NCBI RefSeq assembly: GCF_037975245.1
Contig: NC_092569.1
Coordinates: 26,423,668-26,464,667, forward strand
DNA length: 41,000 nucleotides
DNA from: Apostichopus japonicus
Taxonomy: Eukaryota; Echinodermata; Holothuroidea; Aspidochirotida; Stichopodidae
Direction: 5' to 3'
Shown: positions 20,820 to 32,037 of the stretch, in pieces
Position numbering within the stretch: position 1 is the first letter of the stretch
Layout: the number at the start of each line of letters is the position of its first letter
Made by a program: the position numbers and the translations under genes
The notes under the pieces: model-generated
The model's input: the letters and a program-made list of their open reading frames with translations, nothing else
The model's database searches: none
Told to the model about the DNA's origin: nothing

Positions 20820-22036
20820 CTATGGTTTCAACTCGGTTGCAAAGTTTTCAAATCTTTTGGGAACTTTTCTGATACGAGTTGGTCGGGTAGGTGTACTCTC
20901 AGCCTTGTTGTGGAGTTGCACTCCTATCCGAATGAGTTTCATCAGTTTGATACTTTTTGAGGTGAGCGGAATTCCTTTTGTATTGAACTCCTTCTGGGGA
21001 TTCAACAGTTACTTGACTATTAATTCTGTCAACCACTTCAAACGGCACTTCACAAAATGGTGCAGTCAACTTGTTTGCTCCTTTTGTTTTACAAGTACAT
21101 GATCGCCTATTTGTATGTCACTAGTTTTAGCATGTCGTTTTACATCAGCATAATCCTTTGCTTTTTGTTTCATTTCAGTATCCCTGTCTTTCAAGTTTTC
21201 TTCCTGACTTTGGGAAAATTTCACATCAGGTAATTTTGTCCTGAGTGACCTTTTGAAAAGACTCTCTGCAGGGCTCACACCTGTTGTAGAGTGTGGGGTG
21301 GAACGATAAGCCAGCAAAAAGTTATTTAACAAGTTCCAGTCAGACTTTTGAATCTGTGCGATTTTGAGTACTTTTAAAATCGTCCTATTTTGCCTTTCAA
21401 CTTCCCCGTTGGCCTGAGGCCATAACGGTGTACTCTTTCTATGTTCAATTCCTGAGGTACTCAAGAAGTTTTCAAATTCAATTGAAGTGAAGTAAGATGC
21501 ATTGTCAGTTTTGAGACTCTCTGGTAGGCCAAATCTACAAAATATGCGTTCCAAACATTCAATAACCTTTTCAGTAGTTATGGATTTCAGGATGTCTACT
21601 TCGAAAAATCTACTTTAGTAATCAACTGTTATTAACAAATATGATCCAGCAGGTAATGGGCCAGAATATCAGTTGCCAAATGTTGCCAAGGTTCTGTCGG
21701 TAATGGTGTCGACTTTATTGGTTCAGGGAAATTTGCCTTACCAATCACCTGACAGCCGTGACATGATGTACATTTTCGTTCTATGTCCTTGTCGGCTCCA
21801 GGCCACCATACCTTTGTACGCAACCTTTGCTTGCTTTTAACTATGCCTTGATGGCCTTCGTGTGCTAAATTTATCACTTGAGCACGAAGAGATTGTGGAA
21901 TGGCAATGCGGGTGCCCCTTAAAACTAGTTGTCCCAACACTGCCAATTCGACCCTCACACTTTTGTACCCTTTTGGAATGTCAGTCCAGTTTTCATTTAT
22001 GACACATTTTCTTAACAATGATATTTCTGGATCCAC
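20820..22036 (-). pseudogene. integrase region of pol
   Basis: Integrase inserts the DNA copy into the host genome. The zinc-binding HHCC domain is visible as HEGHQG followed by CTSCHGCQ. The first catalytic Asp is in ATDI (about 21665), just before the frame breaks with a stop. A second frame (21554-21066) has the second Asp in TDNA (codon at about 21506) and the Glu in NGEVERQ (about 21398), spaced D-35-E as expected. A further frameshift near 21070-21100 precedes a GPF/Y-like C-terminal stretch, and a last frame ends at 20820 with RIRKVPKRFENF. All catalytic residues are present but on separate frames. Confidence 0.85.
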
Positions 22037-22598
22037 TGATGATTTTTTTTTCTACCTGTTGAATTGGTATCGCCACTGGAATTGCATGACTAGCAATAAA
22101 CCGAATATGTTCTTCCCCTATGTTTTGACCACTCGATTTTGCCCCCATTTTGGAAATTAACCTTGAGAGACAATCAGCCATGTTCCTTGGGCCAGGACTA
22201 TAGACTACTTGGAAGTCATATGACTGTAACCTCAGGACCCATCGCTCAATTCGAGCTGATGGTTTTGCCTTTTTAGCACAGATATACTGGAGAGGTTGGT
22301 GGTCAGTCAGCAACTCAAATGAAATACCATAATGATATATATGAAATCTTTCACATGCCCACACGATTCCTAATGCTTCTTTCTCAGTTTGCGAGTAACG
22401 TTTCTCAACATCACTCAAACTTCTACTCGCATACGCTATTATGCGGGGCTGGCCTGCTTGAATTTGCACTAATATACCACCTAGAACGACTGGGCTTGCA
22501 TCAGTTATGACTTTGGTCTTAGCATTTGGGTCGAAATGACCTAGCATTTCAACCTTTGTCAAAGATTGCAAAATGATTTGTTTTGGTCTGGGCCCCAC
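21993..22598 (-). pseudogene. RNase H region of pol
   Basis: RNase H removes RNA from the RNA-DNA hybrid. The domain is well preserved in one frame: VITDAS, YASRSLSDVEKRYSQTEKEA, FELLTDHQPL and RNMADCLSRL include the catalytic acidic residues. A frameshift near 22560-22600 separates it from the RT frame. Its C-terminal tether runs toward the integrase. Confidence 0.88.
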
Positions 22599-23644
22599 TC
22601 AAATATGACCCTTTTTTTGTCAGTCGCCTTAGTGGTTCAGACACGGTCGCAAGATCTGGAATGAATCGCGCACAATATTGGACTAATCCAAGAAAACTAC
22701 GCACTTCGCTTGCATTAGTAGGCCTGCATGCTTCTCTTACTGCTTGAATTTTCACATCACTGGCACTGACCCCATTGCTTGAGAGATCATGACCCATGAA
22801 TGTAAGTTTATCAAGACCAAATTGGCATTGGTCCTTATTCAATTTTAAACTTGCTTTAGAGATACAGTCCAGTACTTTAACTAATCTGGTATTGTGTTGT
22901 TCCTCGTCTTTCCTATGAACAATTATATCGTCAGATATGTTGTGGGCTCCCTCACATCCTGCTATGACTTGCTGTATGATGTGTTGGTACGTTTCAGGAG
23001 CAGAGCTAATTCCGAACATAAACCTCTTGTACCGGAATAGTCCAGCATGTGTGACGAATGTTGTAATTTCCCGAGAACTCTCCTCTAACTCGATCTGGTG
23101 AAAACCCCATTTTTAGGTCCAGCTTGGAAAATAGGGAACTACCGTTCATTTCGTAGAGAACTTCTTCAACCGTAGGGATCTGGTGCCTTTCCCGGATGAT
23201 CGCGTCATTGGCTAGTCTCATGTCCACACACAATCGGATATCGCCCCAGATTTAGGAACTGTAACTACCGGGCTTACCCAAGGTGTAGGGCCTAACTTCT
23301 TCGATGGTATCTTGTTCCATTAGTTCCTTCAACTTGTCTTTAACTTTTGGTCGGAGGCTGAATGGAATTCTGCATACGCTTTGTGCTACCGGTTTCACAG
23401 ACTGATTAATGTGGATTTTCGCTTGATATCCTTTTAGTTTGCCGAATCCTTCAAAACATTGCGGGTATTGTGCAGGGATATCCTGTGCACTCTTTATTTG
23501 GTTAATGTTAAGTCCGATTTTAAGCACATTCAGCTCGATTGCGCTCTCTTTCCTAATAGAAGGCAGCCTTCTCCTTCGATAATAGAATGTTGCTTCGGTT
23601 TTAGACTCGCGGATCTTTGCTGTCGTTGCAAATTTTCCTAGCAC
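22549..23644 (-). pseudogene. reverse transcriptase region of pol
   Basis: RT copies element RNA into DNA. The N-terminal frame (23644-23252) has FGKLKGY, VKPVAQ and RIPFSLRPKVKDKL. A second (23233-23006) has VDMRLANDAI and FSKLDLKMGF. A third (23019-22549) has MFGISSAPETYQ, NISDDIIV with the catalytic DD at about 22932-22927, and FLGLVQYCARFIPDL. At least two frameshifts split it. Ile instead of Tyr before SDD is normal in this lineage and is not damage. Confidence 0.9.
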
Positions 23645-23645
23645 T

Positions 23646-23966
23646 TTAAGGTTTTCCGCCTCCGTATGGATACAAAGTCTTATCTATTTTTGCCGACTCG
23701 CAGGTTATCCGTTGTTGCTTTAAATTGTCCCATGTCTTTTTGTCGATAATGTTGCATGATGCGCCTGAATCAATCAGCATCTCGACATTAATTGCCCCTA
23801 CTTTTACATCTACTGTTACGTCTGACTTACGGGAACTGGTCACTGCGAAGGCAATTTCATTTGCCAAGTCAACTAGATTGACGTCATCATCATTTTTTCT
23901 GTTCCGGTTCTGTCTTTCCCCTTTTTGCTTCCCCTTTTGATAACGTTCTGGTTTAGTTTTGCACAT
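23646..23966 (-). pseudogene. aspartic protease region of pol
   Basis: Retroelement protease cleaves the Gag-Pol precursor and works as a dimer. The active-site motif DSGASCN is intact (D codon at about 23771) after VKVGAINVEML, and a downstream hydrophobic strand follows. A Lys/Arg-rich linker joins it to the zinc knuckle upstream. The frame ends at 23646, where a frameshift separates it from the RT frame. Confidence 0.85.
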
Positions 23967-24826
23967 CTTCGCAAAATGCCCAATTAAATGACACTTTGTG
24001 CAGACTCATATTTCGCGGGACAGTTTAAATCGCGTGAAAAATGTCCTTCTCTACCGCAGCGATAACAACAATTATCTTTATTATTGGCTTTTCCCTTTTA
24101 TTTTTATTCCGGTGTGCCCTTTTAAGGCTTTGCCTCACCTGATTTGACCTTTGGCGAACGCGATTAACTGATTCTGACTTTTCAGTGTTCAAGTTTGACC
24201 ATGGAGTCTGTTTTAACATCCATGGTTTGACCCATGGTTACTTTCTAACTCCATTGCTTTCATCTGTGCATCAACGGTTTCCATTGCTCGAGAAATTTCT
24301 TGTAAATCATCTAATTTTAGCCCTGTCCCTTTTGTCAACAATTTACGCCGTAGGGCTGATGAATTACATTTGTCAATCACTTGATCACGAATGTGCTCCT
24401 TTAATTCTTGGCCAAACTCGCAATTTACCGCTTGTCGCGTTCATCGCGCTATGAATAGGTCAACGGTTTCAGATTCCTCCTGTCTCAGATTTGGCGGAAT
24501 ATGTGCCGCTCATAAGGCACGTTGACCTTTGGTGTGAAATAGTCATCTAATGTTTTCATAGTAAGCCCGTACTTACTCTGCGTTTTCGTCGTATCTGTAC
24601 TATTAGTACTAGGTTATAGTGTTGGCAACGTTTCAAACAGATCCTGTACATCCATGCCCGCACTGTGTAGTAGTAATGCAGTTTTCTGTTCGTCATCGGT
24701 TATCCCCCTACTTTTTATGTAAAAGGTGAATGCTCTTTTCCAACGTTTCCATCGAGGAGACATACTTGCAAAGTCGCCCGTCATATTAAACGATGCCACC
24801 GTATCCACGTCCAGTGCTACTGCCAT
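23961..24826 (-). pseudogene. gag, capsid and nucleocapsid
   Basis: Gag forms the particle and binds element RNA. The start is the ATG at 24826-24824, 39 bases inside the LTR boundary at 24865; an upstream in-frame ATG lies within the LTR. The first frame stops at a TAA (24616-24614) after DLFETLPTL. Capsid homology continues after it, shifts frame near 24500 (QEESETVDLFIAR, then a TGA at 24443-24441, then CEFGQELKEHIRDQ and SSALRRKLL). Nucleocapsid has two zinc knuckles, CYRCGREGHFSRDLNC (24067-24020) and CTKCHLIGHFAKMC (24002-23961), in different frames. Several stops and frameshifts make it non-functional. Confidence 0.82.
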
Positions 24827-24846
24827 GATGATAGGTGATGTTTTTA

Positions 24847-24864
24847 CTTTACCTCGTCGCCATA
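24847..24864 (-). promoter_or_regulatory. primer-binding region of the Ty3 element
   Basis: On the - strand the sequence right after the 5' LTR is TATGGCGACGAGGTAAAG. Its TGG start one or two bases from the LTR is where the 3' end of a host tRNA anneals. I cannot say which tRNA. Confidence 0.6.
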
Positions 24865-25017
24865 TGTAACGTTTGATGTTTACGTATATGTCTAATTTAC
24901 GTAGATATAAACAGAGTCTGAACTTTTCGGAGGTCGCCATGCTTTTTGCTGATCTGAAAGAGGTCGCTCTTTACTTTTACATGAATTACAATATGATCGC
25001 AATATCAATACATTACA
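24865..25017 (-). repeat. 5' LTR of the Ty3 element
   Basis: 153 bp, six substitutions from the other LTR (about 96% identity). It would carry the promoter. TGTGT at 25018-25022 is the right-hand target duplication. Confidence 0.93.
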
Positions 25018-25022
25018 TGTGT

Positions 25023-25760
25023 GTCTGAGTGTAGGTGGGTACTACAACAAGAACAGGGTCAAGGCTTAATATTCATTTCTTAGAATATGAAATTCTTCAC
25101 AACAAGTCAGAATAACCCCTCAAGACTCCCAAAATGACCCATGTGCTGAAACTCTAAATATGTAGCGTTTAACGTTACAAGTTTCTACAAATATCATGGA
25201 AACTAAGACTTGGTTCTACGTTGTTCTCTTTTTGTCAAAATCAACAGAATAACTGTCTAGAAATAAACCATATTTGACTAAATGTTGACCCTGAGACAAT
25301 TTGCAACATTAATGCTTTCACTGTGAAAATTTAAGGAAACACCCATTCCAATACAAACAATTGTCCTTCAATGTTCTTTAAATGTAACAGACCAGTTAAG
25401 CTGTCACAAGATGTAAACATAACAAAATGTAACTTTGCAAACTACTGCAGTAAGACTAAATAGGGTAACCTTTTTTCACTTTCACGCGTATGATTTATTC
25501 TGTTCTAATCAAGTGTTATTTAAAGGCAATTTTTTTTGGAAGAACATTAGTTGCAAACATGAAGATATTTGTTAATAGTTCAATGAACTATAATAAAAAT
25601 AAATGTCTTTCACAGTAAAGAAGCTACCTGGATAACATTCTCGCCTGCAGGTGCAGAACACTTTCATGATTTTTGTTGTTATTGACAATTTAGGAAGATT
25701 TACTGGAATATCCACTTAAAGGCAAAACAAAAAAAATCACAAGATCCAAGTTCCACTCAT
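25023..25760. other. non-coding stretch
   Basis: AT-rich sequence between the Ty3 element and the S20 locus. No coding frame, repeat terminus or RNA gene recognised. Confidence 0.45.
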
Positions 25761-25766
25761 TTTATT
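25761..25766 (-). promoter_or_regulatory. polyadenylation signal of the S20 locus
   Basis: AATAAA on the - strand, about 100 bases beyond the TAG at 25870-25868, in the position expected for the 3' end of the S20 transcript. Confidence 0.5.
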
Positions 25767-25867
25767 ATCTGTGTTTCAAAAACAGGCAGAAATAAATTTC
25801 TGAAAATGTCAAACATAATCAGCGACAACTGGATGCCTTCAGTCACATGGCGGCTGATGGTTCCAGT

Positions 25868-28414
25868 CTATGCATCGGCGATGGTGACCTCAACCTCGCC
25901 GCCAGGTTAGATGCTGATCGATGTCTGGTCAAACAGAATTAAGGAAGTAGAAGATGTAATTAAATCAAATAGAGGTGTGTGTAAATCCCCTAACTACCCC
26001 CTCCCACATCTAACAGAGACAATACCTGACCAATTTATCTTTGGCATACATGAATAATCTTTTTTTCATTTGGGAGATATATCCTAGTATTGAAAGTCAC
26101 CGTCTGGGGGCTACCATTTACTAAATCTGTGATGTCATACTGCCACAGGCATCTGTAACCTTTGACCTCCTCTGATCGGACTTCATGCAAATCTTTTCTC
26201 TGGACCTACCCTTTGTAAAGCAAGACCTGCTCCAGTCGTAAGCCTTGAGACCTTATGCCATCCATAGAGATCACACTCCCATGCAGCGTTCCTGCCCCTT
26301 TCTAGGTAAATGTCTAAGGACTTCCCCCCCCGGTTGTCCCCCAGACAGCCGCAGGGCCTTACTATTTGGTTGTCTGACAACAAATTTGGTTCTTCGACTA
26401 TATTTAGCAATGTAACAAAGGATGACAAATATATACATCGTAAGAGAGAGAGAGAGATGTGTAGGTCTCATGAAGAGAACACCAGCTATGTGGGTGAGAC
26501 AAATGTTTTCATTTGACATATCTGGGGTTATTTGGCAACAAAGCAATCTGATTTAATGTAAACGAGTAACGACTAGTCCTCTGTGGGACAACCTTCAAAG
26601 CTGATGAGTTTGGTCATCTAAACAGAAATTTGAGCCTTTGCCACAATCATTTCAAAAATTGTCCTGCTATTAGAGCTTTCTTGTCACTTCGCCCAACAAC
26701 CATTTCGCCCAACTGCCATTTCGCCCAATAAGCCTGGTCATTTCGCCCAATCATTTTTTTACTCATATTCAGTCAGAATAATATTACTTTTTCTATTTCA
26801 CTAGTTCAATTTGATTTATTTTGGGTTATATTACTTAGTGGTAGGTAAATAAAGTGATGTTGGTTCAATATCGATCGGAGTCTGAGCAGTTATTTCGGGT
26901 ATAATGGGAGGATTAAACTACTTTAGGCGGTTATGCATACAATGGAAGTTATCTTATTGTACAAACAAATGGGGAATCGGTCTCCATAAAAACCTATCAA
27001 ACCTAACCCCTAAAACACTGATCCATCCTACCGACTAAAAAATGTAAAATATAAAACCAATTCGTAATATTGAAGTTTTATATTTAATCAATGTAACCAC
27101 TGTATCAATGTAACCACGACTTCAACTTTCCTTAATATTCGGTTCGTATCCCGTAACGTTAACAATTCCCGAACGTTTCCTATCAAACCTAACCCCTAAA
27201 ACACTGATCCATCCTCAAGTTTCCTTAATATTCCGTTCGTATCCCGTAACGTTAACAATTCCCAAACGTTTCCTATGCAAACCTAACCTCTAAGGTTGAG
27301 CGAAATGACCAGACTGGTTTGGTGAAATGACCAGGCTGGTTGGGCGAAATGGTGAGGTTGGGCGAAATGGAAGTTGGGCAAAATGGTTGTTCGGCGAAGT
27401 GACCAGCTTCCCTATTAGAGCAGTTGTCTTGTATTAATTTTTCCTAAAATGTCTTCATGTTGTTCCATACTAAACTCATTTTGTTTCTTCCTCTTTCAAT
27501 ACTGAAAATCTTAGAGATAATGATGTATGACTTTGACTGGCTGGAATCATCTTGTTTGTAATATACCCAGTAAGCTTGGCTCAAAGTCATTGACCCGACA
27601 CAAACGGTTACTTTAAAGCCTCATTACGTGTTCTGTCATATTCACGGCCAAACGGACACTCATATCGATGGTCTTTTTGACAATTAATTGCATTAGTTAT
27701 TGACATAATGATAATGGTATATACTTTTCTGCCAAAACATCGGCACACCAATAGAGATTGAGAGGAATGCAAATCCCAATGTGAACATCACTCACATGAT
27801 AAGTGTCAGAATTGCTTTTAAGAACACTCCATCTCTTCAATGGACAAAAAGCAAACCAACCAGAAGGCAAAAATGCATTGTGGTTTCGATGATGTAACAT
27901 GAGCAGTTTTCTTCATGAATCTGAAGTAATATATAGTGAGGGTGTACATGTTTACAAGGGTTTCACGATATGACCGCTGATGACCCCAAATGACCTTTGA
28001 CATCCACCAAAAACAATAGGCTTCTTTAACTCAATGTGGTACTTCTATCTAAACCAAAGACAGTCACCATTGTAATTATGTGATCGTTTACTACACAATA
28101 GCCAATGTTTTTCCCCCTTTCTTTAATGACCATTGGAATTGAATGGCATAATGAGCCTATTAACTACTGCCAGACGGAGGCTTGACTCTTCAAAGAGAAA
28201 AAGGATGCAATCTGCTTGACAGTCTCTGACGGGCTCTGGAGATCAATGATCCTTTTATGGATCCTCATCTGAAACCTGTCCCATGTCTTGGATCCTTCAC
28301 CACACGGTGTCTTCCTGGTGGTGATCCGGGGGGGGGGGGTCTTGGTGGGCATCCTGACGGGTCCTTTGACCTTCAGGTTCTTGGCGAGAGCACCTGCTTT
28401 CAAGTCAGCACACA
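25868..28414 (-). pseudogene. RPS20: ribosomal protein S20 (uS10), partial, damaged
   Basis: S20 is a small-subunit ribosomal protein needed for translation. Exon A (28414-28209) follows an acceptor CATTCAG and encodes [56 protein letters not shown] and VKQI. Exon B (25924-25868) follows TTTGACCAG and encodes TSISI, a TAA stop (25909-25907), then PGGEVEVTIADA and TAG. The exon junction falls exactly between QI and TSISI. Three lesions are visible: the in-frame stop where the family has Glu; three Pro in place of one Leu, from a 12-base C run (28339-28328); and a donor reading GC (28208-28207) instead of GT. One Val is also Gly. Upstream exons were not found. Introns and a polyA signal mean this is not a processed copy. 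A duplicated, dying gene is most likely; assembly error in a working gene is the alternative. Confidence 0.8.
26677..27411. mobile_element. 735-bp foldback MITE with CATTTCGCCCAA repeat ends
   Basis: It is flanked by identical CTATTAGAGC decamers (26667-26676 and 27412-27421). The left end (to about 26755) holds four CTTCGCCCAA/TTTCGCCCAA phrases; the right end (about 27296-27408) holds the same phrase inverted (GGGCGAAATGG) about five times. The interior has a tandem duplication of about 100 bp sharing TTCGTATCCCGTAACGTTAA (near 27142 and 27236). There is no coding frame. It sits inside the S20 intron. Confidence 0.75.
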
Positions 28415-28814
28415 CTGAATGGAAAATAACAAAAAAAAAATGACAATCCACTTTCTTCAAGTATTTGGAACAAAAGTGTAACAAATGAAAGGAAAGTATA
28501 CCATGACAGTGTTAGAGTATAACAGTGACATCACAGACCGTTTTATAAGAGACATCACAGACTATAATCAAGGATAGAAACAAAAAAAGGTACTTTGGTA
28601 GTTGAATAACTCAATTTAAATGCATCTAATATTTAACTCTGTGGTAACTGTCTTCAGGAAATAGCTGAAAGGGTTGCATTAACATTTAGAAAGATAAGAC
28701 CAGTTACAGTAGAAAAGTCAAAGCAAAACAAAGCCTGCTGCCTCACTAGGACTAATGAATATCTAATCTGGTCATTTAGAGCAAAGTGCTATGTAAAATT
28801 GCTATACAAGTGTA
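28210..28814. other. S20 upstream intron and flank, nothing else seen
   Basis: From 28415 upward the sequence should be the preceding S20 intron. I looked for the upstream S20 exons (segment with RIRITLTSRNV) on the - strand up to about 31 kb and did not find them. Confidence 0.4.
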
Positions 28815-29860
28815 GGGATGCACGGAACCGGATTTTTCCGGATAGTACATGAAATCCGGCCGGATAAAATCCAGCCGGAACCGGATTTTTTTCATTACAC
28901 AAAAGAAAGTCATTAATAAGAAGTAGAAGTATGAAACAAGGAGCAAATCTTAGGTGAGTTTTATGCATATTATAATGAAGGTGAAATTAAGACCCCATTT
29001 ATGAGATTATATATGACTTGAAGTGGTGTAATCTACATTCTTTAATAAAATAACTACTGTACAATATAATTGTTGACAAGCTTGATACAGTACAGTATGT
29101 AAATTTGTTTGCTGGAAAAATACTGCATACTACCTATGAAGTTTGTTTTAAAACGGGAAGCTACATTTCACAAATCTCATACTTTATACTGAATAAAAAG
29201 ATAGTTTAATTGTTGTAATAAAACTACTATCTGGATTAGAATTGTCTTTTATTATTCATTATTTGGTAACAAATTTTTACACTGCAATATTATCTGTAAA
29301 ATAAATAAAAAAGCATTGTATCTTTCCAGAAGAAGAAGAAACTTCTTATCTATCTTTATCTATCCTTTAAAATGGTATTGAATGTTCGTTAGAACACTGA
29401 ATGATTTACGTTTTTCATGAACTTTTAGGAACTTTCATGGTGACAAGAGATATCCAAGAGAATGCCAACAATAATGGGAAAGTAAAGATTCAATGGAACA
29501 GTATTTTGACTGATAAGTATATGAATGGTCTATTTTAACTGCACAATTTTAAACTGATGAAGGCTGCAAGAAATGATTTCACTGCAAACTGTATTTGTTG
29601 TATATAGCTTCATATTATTACAGTAGTTGTATTATTTTGGTTGATCTTTAGAAACAGTGGGTCAGACCATTGAGAAAATTAAATTAAACATGTTAAACCT
29701 AATTTTTCCTTACTTTGAATGTTTTTATTAATTTTTGGAAATAGTTTACATTGATTTAAGTTAATACCAACACCTTTTTAAGGAATAATTCAGGCAAGAT
29801 TTTGAAAAATATCCGGCCGGATTTTGAAAAATATCCGACCGGAACCGGATTGGTTAAACT
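28815..29860. repeat. element with CCGGCCGG-rich ends
   Basis: The left cluster (28822-28890) has GGAACCGGATTTTTCCGG, AATCCGGCCGGATAAAATCC and CCGGAACCGGATTTTT. The right cluster (29808-29852) has ATATCCGGCCGGATTTTG and CCGACCGGAACCGGATT. The left edge begins GTAGGGATGCACGGAACC, like the ends of some hAT elements. The clusters are partly inverted, so a degraded non-autonomous element of about 1 kb is plausible. The interior is AT-rich and non-coding. Confidence 0.5.
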
Positions 29861-30299
29861 GAGAGATTTGTAGAATAAAATTGCGACTGAAAAGTGGTTT
29901 GAATTCGACCAAAGAACACAACTACAGTGCTGTGTCTGTTTACCAGTACAGCTACATACGTTTAACTCTAATTTAGGGAATGCACGAAATTACCGTATTC
30001 TACCATACAGCCCACGTTAGGCTAGGCTATGTTTTGTCACTTTAACTTTCATGCAAACGTGCTGATAGGCTGACATTGGTTGCACATGTGCATTTGTATG
30101 TCAACCATCATAATGTATTTGTAGTGGCAGAGTTGCTTATTCGGCCTTCCATAGAAAGGTTATTTTTATGTTTTCGGGTGTTGAAAGCCTACAAGCCAAC
30201 ACGGTATTTACGAGTCAAATTATCACCATTTGTGACCTACGAGTACGTTTATATTATTTCGAGTATATATCCAACCATTCTATAGCGTTTAGAGTGTAT

Positions 30300-30620
30300 C
30301 ATTCTACAGTTATTTTGTTTCCTTGTTTTTCGTGTTTTTTGTGAGGAACGGTGTAAATATCTCTGTAAATACAAGTTGTTTTATTACTTTACTACGGACT
30401 TTCGTCAGTGTGTGTTTTTATCTTACGGATTTTCGTCTTCGTCTTCAGCTAATTTTAGTCGGCTTTTCAGCTCCGTGCACGGACATCACATTTGTCATTT
30501 TATCTTTCATGAAGGAACCATATTACTCAAATTTTTGACAAGGAATTTAAAGGAACATTACCATTGTTTCTAATTGGTGACCGACGTAATCAAAGTCTGA
30601 TGTGTGTCAGAATTTGAACA
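30300..30620 (+). mobile_element. possible LTR end and primer-binding site remnant
   Basis: TTGGTGACCGACGTAATC at about 30573-30590, followed by GAACAGCGGTGAGCCAGCA (30616-30634), resembles the TGGTGACCCCGACG-type leader next to the 5' LTR of many invertebrate Ty3/Gypsy elements. A T-rich sequence upstream could be the LTR. No second LTR or coding remains were seen, so this is a weak call. Confidence 0.25.
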
Positions 30621-30639
30621 GCGGTGAGCCAGCAAAATT

Positions 30640-31460
30640 CTGCAGTTCTTCGGAACGTGTTGGGTTGATCGAAAAGAAAGATCAATGGAAAAGATTGTGA
30701 TATAGCGCCACTACTTTTATACCAAACAACGTATGGAAATGACAGAGAGGTTCAATGTTCCCAATATTTTTTTTCTCAGAGGGATGTGAATGAAAGAAAT
30801 GACTTGCCTGTGTCAACTGTCCTTTCTAAATGTGTCAATGGTTTATAGAACGGTTTGGATGGTTATTTTAAGAGTTACAGTAAGGTTTGAGGTTTCTGTC
30901 ATTATGTGATACTGTTTTTATAGGGAACATGATGTCCCTCCTGAACCCTTTTCCCAACTAAACTTCTAATCTAACTAACAAGGCAGTAGTTCTAAATCAT
31001 TCAATTTTATGAGCAAAAGCAAGTTTTACGCGGTCAAATCATCATTTGTTTGTTTCATTGAAATTTGGACATAACATAACATTTACAAAAAAAAAAACTC
31101 GTCTGATGAACCACTTAAAACCAACCAGAATGGTATAACTGCACTATAGACAAATAGTTGTAAACGCGGCAAACTCAGCATTGTGAAACCCGGTGTAAGT
31201 ATAGGTTAGGGTTGAGATCAGCTAGTTTGGTTTGAATAGTATCGCCCAGCCTCTTTCTTGAATACTAGAGCAATATGTAGACATTTACCTCCGGATAAAT
31301 CATAAAGGATTAAAGGCCGGGAAGCTCGAGGTATAACTTCAGTCTTGGTATATCGCCTATAGGGCCAAAATTATAAAAGAAGTGAGTGGTATAGAAATGT
31401 TTGTTTTTCTAGCTATTCGGTTTTCAAAACTATTCAGCTTTGAAATATGAAAAATATCTG
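30640..31460. other. non-coding stretch
   Basis: AT-rich, no recognisable coding, RNA or repeat structure. Confidence 0.4.
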
Positions 31461-31469
31461 GTTCTGACC

Positions 31470-31730
31470 AGATCATAACGTTGTGTCCTTGGGCAATGCA
31501 AAATCTCCATTGCCTCTTTTCACCCAGGTGTATAAATGGGGACTTGCGAGGTAACTTGTAAATATAGTTGCGTGCGCCGGTTTGTGGCTGAACCCTATAT
31601 GTACTGTGGGAAGTCTCTGAGGGGACAAGTAGATAGGGGGTGTGACGAGTTACCAGTGACCAGGGCTTAAGTTGATAAGTCGTGTGACGGGGCCTTGGCC
31701 TTGTAAAAGACTGTAAACCTTTAACTTTAA
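31470..31730 (+). repeat. SINE-like dispersed repeat
   Basis: Contains GTGTCCTTGGGCAATGCA, CACCCAGGTGTATAAATGGG and a GCGAGGTAACTTGTAAATATA block, phrases that recur in SINE-like repeats of many marine animals. No tRNA-type A or B box was clear in this copy, and its boundaries are uncertain. Confidence 0.5.
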
Positions 31731-31945
31731 TTTGGCAGTGATGACGTCGGCTCCTGTGTGAATGCCAAAATAATCAGGTTGATCCATTGTTTGATATATT
31801 CTGATAACTTATTCACCTAAGTTCTGTTGTTCTGCATATGATAAACAAACATCACTGAATGACATTGAACACCATGTCATAGATAATTTGTTCTAACATG
31901 TTCTGTTGTTCTAAGCAGTCATAAAATTGGTTTATTTGCTATTGA

Positions 31946-31946
31946 G

Positions 31947-31988
<42 letters not shown>

Positions 31989-32002
31989 GGGCTTTAGTGA
32001 GA

Positions 32003-32037
<35 letters not shown>

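Larger units (their letters stand above)
20555..25017 (-). mobile_element. full-length decayed Ty3/Gypsy retrotransposon, Mag-like
   Basis: A 4463-bp element with 153-bp LTRs (20555-20707 and 24865-25017), a 5-bp target duplication, a polypurine tract and a primer-binding region. The coding order on the - strand is gag (two zinc knuckles), protease, RT, RNase H, integrase. That order (integrase last) defines Ty3/Gypsy. Short LTRs, paired zinc knuckles and the NISDDII form of the RT active site fit the Mag/SURL-like lineage of invertebrates. There is no envelope gene and no chromodomain. The LTRs differ at 6 of 153 positions, while the coding region carries many frameshifts and stops, so the copy cannot move by itself. 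Confidence 0.93.

Noticed and set aside
22927-22932. Loss of the Tyr in the RT YxDD box
   Set aside because: NISDDII is the normal form in the Mag-like lineage, so it is not a mutation.
26183-26546. Overlapping - strand frames of 81-91 codons in the S20 intron
   Set aside because: No recognisable protein content; likely chance frames in intron sequence.
25925-28208. A C/D-box snoRNA in the S20 intron, as in vertebrates
   Set aside because: No pair of C (RTGATGA) and D (CTGA) boxes at the right spacing with a terminal stem was found on the - strand.
30076-30573. Phe/Leu-rich + strand frames
   Set aside because: T-rich composition, no domain; the region is better explained as a possible LTR remnant or plain non-coding DNA.
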